From Prevotellaceae bacterium (GTDB taxonomy: Bacteria > Bacteroidota > Bacteroidia > Bacteroidales > UBA932), in the NCBI GenBank assembly GCA_031264875.1, contig JAISDK010000031.1, forward strand, positions 1 to 11,505: a DNA stretch of 11,505 bases. The letters are read 5' to 3'. Below are positions 6,893-11,505 of the stretch, piece by piece. Each line of letters starts with the position of its first letter. Positions within the stretch are counted from its first letter, which is position 1. The notes beneath the pieces are model-generated. The model had not been told where the DNA came from. It did no database searches and was given only the letters and a program-made list of their open reading frames with translations. A program made the translations under genes and the position numbers.

Positions 6893-9800
6893 ATGATGCA
6901 AACAAAACGATTTTTTAAACTAATACTAGCTTTTACTTTTCTTATAGGAAATCATGAGATACAGGCTCAGGATTGCAAGGTTACATTAGAATATGTAGTG
7001 GACGGTTCTTTATGTGCACCCGATGGATTAGTCACACTAACTATCAACGCGATAGCCGGCGAAGGTTCCCAACTGGACACAAAAAACAATATTTATATGA
7101 TTTCATCGGGACAGGATAGAATTCCTTTGCCGGAGGGAACCAATACGGTAAAAGTTGCATACGGCAAAAAATACAGCATATATTCAAGGGGAATGCTGTG
7201 TAACGGTAACCCTGTCACACCCGAGGGTATTCCTTTTACCGCAGAATTGGCGGAGATGAGTATTACGAAAGCCGAATATAAACGATGTTCTGCATCCGAA
7301 ATTTCCGTGTCGGCTACCGTTTTGAGAGGGACAGGACCATATACATGCCAGCTTATTGCCGATGAGAAAGTAATTGATACTAAATCAAGTGCTGATAAAG
7401 ATATTACCTTCTCTGCAACGACAACTTCGGACAATTTGAAAATAGAAGTGATTGATGACGGCTGTTCTAAAAATAAACCCGTTAAAAAGAATCTGGAGCC
7501 AAATTTTAGCATGCCTGTAATAGAAGGCGATAGAGCGGCCTGCAAAGGTGGCGTCATAGAATTGACGGTGACAAACACACATTCGGGAAGCAATTTCCAG
7601 TGGAAAAAGGGAAATGATGTAATAACCAGTACCAATACCCTGAAACTGTCGAATATATCTGAAGCCGACGCTGGAGAATACGTTTTTTCAATGAATTTTG
7701 ACGGATGCAGCAGCGTATATTCGGAAACAGTTAAAATTGAGGTAGGCAATCCTCCGACGCCAAATGTTCCAGCGCCTGCATATATTTGCTTCAATTCGGG
7801 TGAAGTATCATTAAGTAAATATGCGTCGAAGACTTCAAATGCCTATGTTTTAGTATGGTATAACTCGAACAAGTCGCTGATTGGCGAAACTGCTCCGATG
7901 TTCAAGCCCAATCTTCCGGATACAACCAAATATTTTGTAAGTCAGAAAAATTCAACCGGATGCGAAAGCCCTACAATCGAATTGTCGGTTATTGTCGAAA
8001 ATCTGCCGGCGAAAGCAGGGGAGAATAATATTATTTTTTGTACTTCCGGTGATTCAAAACCCAGAATAAGGGTTATCAAAGCCGGCAATTATACCTACAA
8101 TTTATATACATCCCATTCCGGCGGCACAAAAATAGGTTCTGGAACAGCCGTCAACGATACCGCTATCATAGAAACAACTCAGAGCTTGGTAGCCGGCAAT
8201 AATTATTTTCTGGAAACGCAAAACGCATCCGGCTGTGTTTCGGACGAAAGAACTACAGTACATATACCATTAAATGAATCATTCATACTGGGTCCGGAAA
8301 AGGTTTGTTTTGGCGACAATCTTTTGTTATCTGCCGATTATACGGGCGGAAAAATTGTGTGGACAAAACCGGACAATTCGACATATAACGGCCAAACTTT
8401 GAAAATTGAAGATATGGGATTTGAAAAGGCGGGTATTTACAGCTTGCTCATAGAGGATTCGGGGTTAGGTTGCATAATGAAAGATAAAATACAGGTAACC
8501 GTAACCCGGCCTGTGCCTCCTTCACTGGATAAGACGAAGTACAGATTTTATGAAAATGAAGTCGCTACGCCTCTGATTGCCATACCGAAATCCGATTTTA
8601 AGCTGAAGTGGTACAATCCTGAGGGTACGCTTCTGTCGGGACAGTCTCCACTCCCTGTGACCAGTAAGACAGGAGAGTTTATTTATAGTGTTTCTCAGGA
8701 TTCGCTCGGTTGCGAAAGTTCGACAGTTCCTGTTACGGTAATTGTCGGCAAAGTTCCGGCATCCGTACCGGCATCCAGCGTAAATATCTGTATAGCCGAC
8801 AAGCCGGTGATACATATTGAGAATACAGTTAAGGATTATAAATATACTGTCTATTATAAAGATGATGTAATTGCCAAAGCTACTGGGAACGGTAGTGCAG
8901 TATCCATGACATCCGGCGTTTCGATTGAGGAAAATACGGAACTTGGAATTGTTGTATCCGACACTTACGATGTCAATTCGCCGCGTACGGCGATAAGTGT
9001 AATTTCGGTCAATAATCTGATTGATATGAAGAACACTTCAGCTTCTGTTTGTGACTTTTCCAGTGGAAAACTGATTGCGGTCGATATAGTCGGCGCACAA
9101 TATGTATGGACTACTCCTGACGGCACTACGATAAATGAGCGGTCTGTTTCGGTTACCAATGCCGACAAGTCTGATGCAGGAATATATACGCTTTCCGTCA
9201 CTACATCCGGATGTCCTGCCGCACAACAAGCTGTGGAGTTAAAGGTAGAAAGACCGGCAAAACCTTCTACAACAACGAAAATATACTATTGTACAGGAGT
9301 TAATGCCGACAAACTGACGGCAACGCCTCTGTCGGGATACAAACTTGTGTGGCTTGACGAATCACAGACGCAACTTTCGGATGCACCGGTACCAAATACT
9401 TTGACATCAGGAATATCAGAATATTATGTGTCGCAGGTATCATTATCCGATGCAAACTGTGTGAGCGACACGGAAAGAATAACCGTTATTGTCGAAGATA
9501 AACCCGACGCAGTAGTTTTAGCTCCTGTAAATATTTGCTCTACAGCCGGTAATGTTCAACCTCTGTCGATTCGTATTCCTGTTTCGTCGGAAGGATATAC
9601 CTACAGCGTCTATTCTCAGGAAACCGGCAGCTCTCCCGCAGGATATGCCGTAAGTACGGGCGATAGCTTGCCTGTGGATATTTTGATTAACGACGACGAA
9701 ATAAGTTCGGGTAAAATTTATTATTTGGAAGTGAAAAACAAGGCAAATTGTGTGTCGGACAGAACTCCGGTAGAAGTAATTATTACAGAAATAACTTTGT

Positions 9801-10285
9801 CGCCCGACGAATTGCCTTCATATCAAATAGAAGAGTTTTATTCGCAAAAACTGATAACAAATTCGGTTAGTCCGCAATATACAATCGTTCAGGGATATTT
9901 ACCGCTTGGATTTACGCTTTCCGCGACGGGCGATATTTCGGGAGTTGCTTCTTCGTTTGCCGATCCTTCGGTATTTACGGTGGAGGTTACAAACAGTTTG
10001 GGCTGTTCGATTCAAAAAGAATATACACTGAAGAGCGAGTTGCTTGTGTCAAAGATGTTTTCTCCAAATGGCGACGGTATAAACGATGTGTTTATGAAAG
10101 GTTACAAAGTGGTTATATTCGATCGTCTCGGACGTAAACTGGCCAGCAGCGACGACGGCTGGGATGGAACATACAGCGGGAAAGTTATGCCGGAAGATGT
10201 TTATTACTATATACTTTACTACAAAGATAAGGATGGAAAGGAGAAGCGTATCACGAGTTATGTAACTTTAATAAAAACGATTTGA
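6893..10285 (+). CDS. Secreted multidomain Ig-like protein with T9SS type B sorting domain
   Basis: Large predicted cell-surface protein exported by the Sec system and then the type IX secretion system. A signal peptide covers residues 1-25 (KRFFKLILAFTFLIG core, likely cleavage after IQA). Residues 26-205 are a cysteine-containing region I do not recognise. Residues 206-966 hold three copies of a three-domain unit: A1 206-285, B1 286-369, C1 370-460; A2 461-538, B2 539-619, C2 620-706; A3 707-786, B3 787-868, C3 869-966. A domains are Ig-like with a core W (237, 490, 739) and a D/A-G-x-Y motif. B domains carry a VW/KW core (322, 573, 820) and a YxVSQ strand. C domains start near an IC/FC and contain a YxY strand. 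Residues 967-1048 resemble a putative Ig domain (LPLGFTLSATGDISG). Residues 1053-1130 are the type B sorting domain, with FSPNGDGINDVF, FDRLGRKL and GWDGTY. No catalytic domain is seen, so adhesion or a structural role is inferred. ATG codons at 6893 and 6896 are both possible starts. It overlaps the PorP/SprF gene by 4 nt. Confidence 0.9.
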   Translation: MMQTKRFFKLILAFTFLIGNHEIQAQDCKVTLEYVVDGSLCAPDGLVTLTINAIAGEGSQLDTKNNIYMISSGQDRIPLPEGTNTVKVAYGKKYSIYSRGMLCNGNPVTPEGIPFTAELAEMSITKAEYKRCSASEISVSATVLRGTGPYTCQLIADEKVIDTKSSADKDITFSATTTSDNLKIEVIDDGCSKNKPVKKNLEPNFSMPVIEGDRAACKGGVIELTVTNTHSGSNFQWKKGNDVITSTNTLKLSNISEADAGEYVFSMNFDGCSSVYSETVKIEVGNPPTPNVPAPAYICFNSGEVSLSKYASKTSNAYVLVWYNSNKSLIGETAPMFKPNLPDTTKYFVSQKNSTGCESPTIELSVIVENLPAKAGENNIIFCTSGDSKPRIRVIKAGNYTYNLYTSHSGGTKIGSGTAVNDTAIIETTQSLVAGNNYFLETQNASGCVSDERTTVHIPLNESFILGPEKVCFGDNLLLSADYTGGKIVWTKPDNSTYNGQTLKIEDMGFEKAGIYSLLIEDSGLGCIMKDKIQVTVTRPVPPSLDKTKYRFYENEVATPLIAIPKSDFKLKWYNPEGTLLSGQSPLPVTSKTGEFIYSVSQDSLGCESSTVPVTVIVGKVPASVPASSVNICIADKPVIHIENTVKDYKYTVYYKDDVIAKATGNGSAVSMTSGVSIEENTELGIVVSDTYDVNSPRTAISVISVNNLIDMKNTSASVCDFSSGKLIAVDIVGAQYVWTTPDGTTINERSVSVTNADKSDAGIYTLSVTTSGCPAAQQAVELKVERPAKPSTTTKIYYCTGVNADKLTATPLSGYKLVWLDESQTQLSDAPVPNTLTSGISEYYVSQVSLSDANCVSDTERITVIVEDKPDAVVLAPVNICSTAGNVQPLSIRIPVSSEGYTYSVYSQETGSSPAGYAVSTGDSLPVDILINDDEISSGKIYYLEVKNKANCVSDRTPVEVIITEITLSPDELPSYQIEEFYSQKLITNSVSPQYTIVQGYLPLGFTLSATGDISGVASSFADPSVFTVEVTNSLGCSIQKEYTLKSELLVSKMFSPNGDGINDVFMKGYKVVIFDRLGRKLASSDDGWDGTYSGKVMPEDVYYYILYYKDKDGKEKRITSYVTLIKTI
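7508..8272 (+). repeat. A-B-C domain unit, copy 1 (coding)
   Basis: First copy of the three-domain unit in the T9SS cargo, about 255 residues. Cysteine pairs are complete in all three domains: C217/C272, C299/C357 and C383/C448. Similarity to the other copies is visible at protein level only and boundaries are approximate. Confidence 0.7.
8273..9010 (+). repeat. A-B-C domain unit, copy 2 (coding)
   Basis: Second copy, about 246 residues. The A domain keeps both cysteines (C472/C527). B2 has lost its first cysteine, leaving C607. C2 has lost its second, leaving C633. Confidence 0.7.
9011..9790 (+). repeat. A-B-C domain unit, copy 3 (coding)
   Basis: Third copy, about 260 residues, with all cysteine pairs present: C720/C774, C800/C856 and C882/C953. 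It leads directly into the putative Ig domain that precedes the sorting domain. Confidence 0.7.
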
Positions 10286-11238
10286 ACTTGAAAAGTAAAT
10301 ATCTGCTGTTTGCTGTTGTATTTTCGATGAATACAGCTGTTTCCGTTGCCCAGAGCGATTTCGATTTAACACAGAGATGGTTTAACGAAACGCTTTATAA
10401 TCCGGCATCTGCGGGAAACAATTTTTCTACGGGAGTGTTCCTGCACACTCGACTGCAATGGGTCGGAGTTACCGGAGCGCCTTCTACTCACGCCGGTACG
10501 TTTGATACGTATGTTGAAGATTTGAGGTCGGGATTCGGATTTACATTTGCCGCCGATAAACTGGGTCCGGTAAGCAGTTACAATACACGTCTTGCGTATG
10601 CGTTCTATATTCCGATAGGAGAAAAGGCTGTACTGTCTCTGGGTTTGTCGGGCGGAATTTTGTTTAGAAACAGAAGAATGTCGGGCGGCGGTTCCGAAAA
10701 CCCAAACGATCCGGCTCTGGTTTACGGAAATGTCTCCGACTATTCTCCCGATTTCGATTTCGGATTTGAATTTAAGGGGCCTTTCAAACTCGGAGCTTCT
10801 ATTAGGCATCTCGCGGCACAGCCTTCTAAATACAATTTATCTAAACATTCGATAAACGTATGGACATATTTTTCATCACGGTTCAACCTCTCGGAATCGC
10901 TGAGTCTTGAACCTTTGGCGGCAGCATTGTTCAACGAATCGTCGTACAGGGTGGAAGCGGGAGCGTTGCTGTATTTCTTCAAAACCGAGCGCAGAAATAC
11001 TTACAGCGACAGGTTCTGGCTGGGCGCGCTGTATCGCACAGACAACAGTTTTGCCTTGCTTGCCGGAGTGAATCTCTCCCCGAAAATACGTCTGGGGTAT
11101 TCTTTCGACTATGCAACCGGCGATTTGTCGTCTATTGCCAAAGGGGGAACCCACGAACTGTTCCTGTCATTCTATCTGAACCGTATTTTCTATAAGGACG
11201 AAACCTGTCCCGCATACAGAAGCTACAGAAGAAGATGA
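10282..11238 (+). CDS. Type IX secretion system membrane protein, PorP/SprF family
   Basis: Outer-membrane beta-barrel of the PorP/SprF family. Known members near type B cargo genes are needed for secretion or surface attachment of that cargo; F. johnsoniae SprF with SprB is the model. Seen: a signal peptide (KSKYLLFAVVFSMNTAVSVA, likely cleavage after A23), the family motif ETLYNPASAGN just after it, repeated glycine- and aromatic-rich strands, and a C-terminal GGTHELFLSFYLN strand. Length 318 is normal. The first in-frame ATG is at codon 16, inside the signal peptide. The only longer starts are TTG at 10282 and TTG at 10288, because an in-frame stop lies at 10228. The 10282 TTG overlaps the upstream TGA (TTGA), implying translational coupling. 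I favour 10282 but the exact start is uncertain. It likely serves the 1130-residue cargo encoded just upstream. Confidence 0.9.
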   Translation: MNLKSKYLLFAVVFSMNTAVSVAQSDFDLTQRWFNETLYNPASAGNNFSTGVFLHTRLQWVGVTGAPSTHAGTFDTYVEDLRSGFGFTFAADKLGPVSSYNTRLAYAFYIPIGEKAVLSLGLSGGILFRNRRMSGGGSENPNDPALVYGNVSDYSPDFDFGFEFKGPFKLGASIRHLAAQPSKYNLSKHSINVWTYFSSRFNLSESLSLEPLAAALFNESSYRVEAGALLYFFKTERRNTYSDRFWLGALYRTDNSFALLAGVNLSPKIRLGYSFDYATGDLSSIAKGGTHELFLSFYLNRIFYKDETCPAYRSYRRR

Positions 11239-11505
11239 AAAATGGAAAATAAACCGATATCCTGTTATATTTCGCTGGATAGTTTTGTGAATTGCTTCGC
11301 TATTGATATGAATGTCATACGGACAACTGATAGGCAGATTTTTGTCATGCCACACTCAATTAAGGGAAGGAAAATTAATAACATACAACAATGTAAACTT
11401 TCTGGATTGCTTCGTACCTCGCAATGACGAACAACTATGGTTTGCTTCGATTTATGACGACTGTTGTAATGTCCTGACCAAGGAATTGTTGTGAAATAAA
11501 TTGAC
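11239..11505. other. Non-coding region after the PorP/SprF gene
   Basis: This region is 267 nt to the window edge. Short open frames here run into repeat sequence and look spurious. The only structures seen are three TTGCTTCG cores (11292, 11407, 11442), the best repeat copy at 11402-11429, and a weak 5-bp inverted repeat TATCC/GGATA (11258-11262, 11277-11281) after the porP-like stop that could end the transcript but lacks a clear T run. Confidence 0.5.
11402..11429. repeat. Short dispersed repeat copy
   Basis: The 28 bases begin CTGGATTGCTTCG and end CTCGCAATGACG. This is the type of short intergenic repeat whose chance translations read LDCFVPRND or GLLRTSQ. Its first 11 bases are repeated in inverted orientation at the very start of the window. 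Degenerate relatives sharing the TTGCTTCG core occur at 11292-11299 and 11442-11449. Confidence 0.55.

Noticed and set aside
7093..7794. 233-residue open frame on the minus strand
   Set aside because: It lies wholly antisense to the T9SS cargo gene, which has clear domains; the antisense product has no recognisable motif.
7508..9790. CRISPR or nucleotide-level tandem array
   Set aside because: The repetition is at protein-domain level with strong nucleotide divergence. There are no short identical repeats with spacers anywhere in the window.
10366..10809. 147-residue open frame on the minus strand
   Set aside because: It is antisense to the well-supported PorP/SprF gene and has no domain signal.
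11242..11427. 61-residue open frame on the plus strand after the PorP/SprF gene
   Set aside because: Its end (SGLLRTSQ) is translated repeat sequence, its start resembles no protein I know, and an overlapping frame gives the equally spurious LDCFVPRND. It looks like chance coding over non-coding DNA.
1..11505. Defence island, prophage or insertion sequence
   Set aside because: No transposase, integrase, nuclease, toxin or phage structural gene is present; the genes are housekeeping or envelope and secretion genes.

Overview
The window reads as chromosomal DNA of a Bacteroidota, most likely Bacteroidales. Four things point there: a predicted type IX secretion (T9SS) cargo with a type B sorting domain next to a PorP/SprF-family protein; promoter boxes of the TAnnTTTG type, one with a TTTG box 19 nt upstream; a Bacteroidales-like ArgD, ClpX, ClpP and trigger factor; and start sites that mostly lack strong Shine-Dalgarno sequences. 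I cannot name a genus.

Left part, minus strand (about 1-5105): one co-directional array reading right to left. It runs promoter, tRNA-Leu(UAG), trigger factor (tig), clpP, clpX, a 59-residue winged-helix protein, and argD. tig and clpP overlap by 4 nt (ATGA) and clpP and clpX by 1 nt (TAATG), so the chaperone and protease genes are translationally coupled. Gaps of 46 and 36 nt follow, and no promoter is recognised after the one in front of the tRNA. A T12 run beyond argD is a possible transcript end. Trigger factor, ClpP and ClpX handle folding of nascent chains and ATP-dependent proteolysis. ArgD is a biosynthetic passenger apparently outside an arginine operon.

Middle: a second minus-strand gene (5167-6690) encodes an outer-membrane beta-barrel of the OmpP1/FadL type. 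A 202-bp AT-rich divergent intergenic region separates it from the right-hand genes. It holds a -7-like box facing each way and a 12-bp imperfect palindrome between them.

Right part, plus strand: a 1130-residue secreted multidomain protein ends in a T9SS type B sorting domain. It overlaps by 4 nt a PorP/SprF-family outer-membrane protein that appears to start at TTG. In known T9SS systems such PorP/SprF proteins serve the export or surface anchoring of the partner cargo, so these two genes look like a dedicated cargo and anchor pair. The cargo is built from a three-domain unit (A-B-C, about 250 residues) repeated three times, followed by a putative Ig-like domain and the sorting domain.

Far right (11239-11505): no credible gene. 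It carries degenerate copies of a short dispersed repeat, and the first 11 bases of the window match part of that repeat in inverted orientation.

Nothing here is clearly a new system. The best leads are the triplicated architecture and cysteine pattern of the T9SS cargo, and the small winged-helix gene between clpX and argD.
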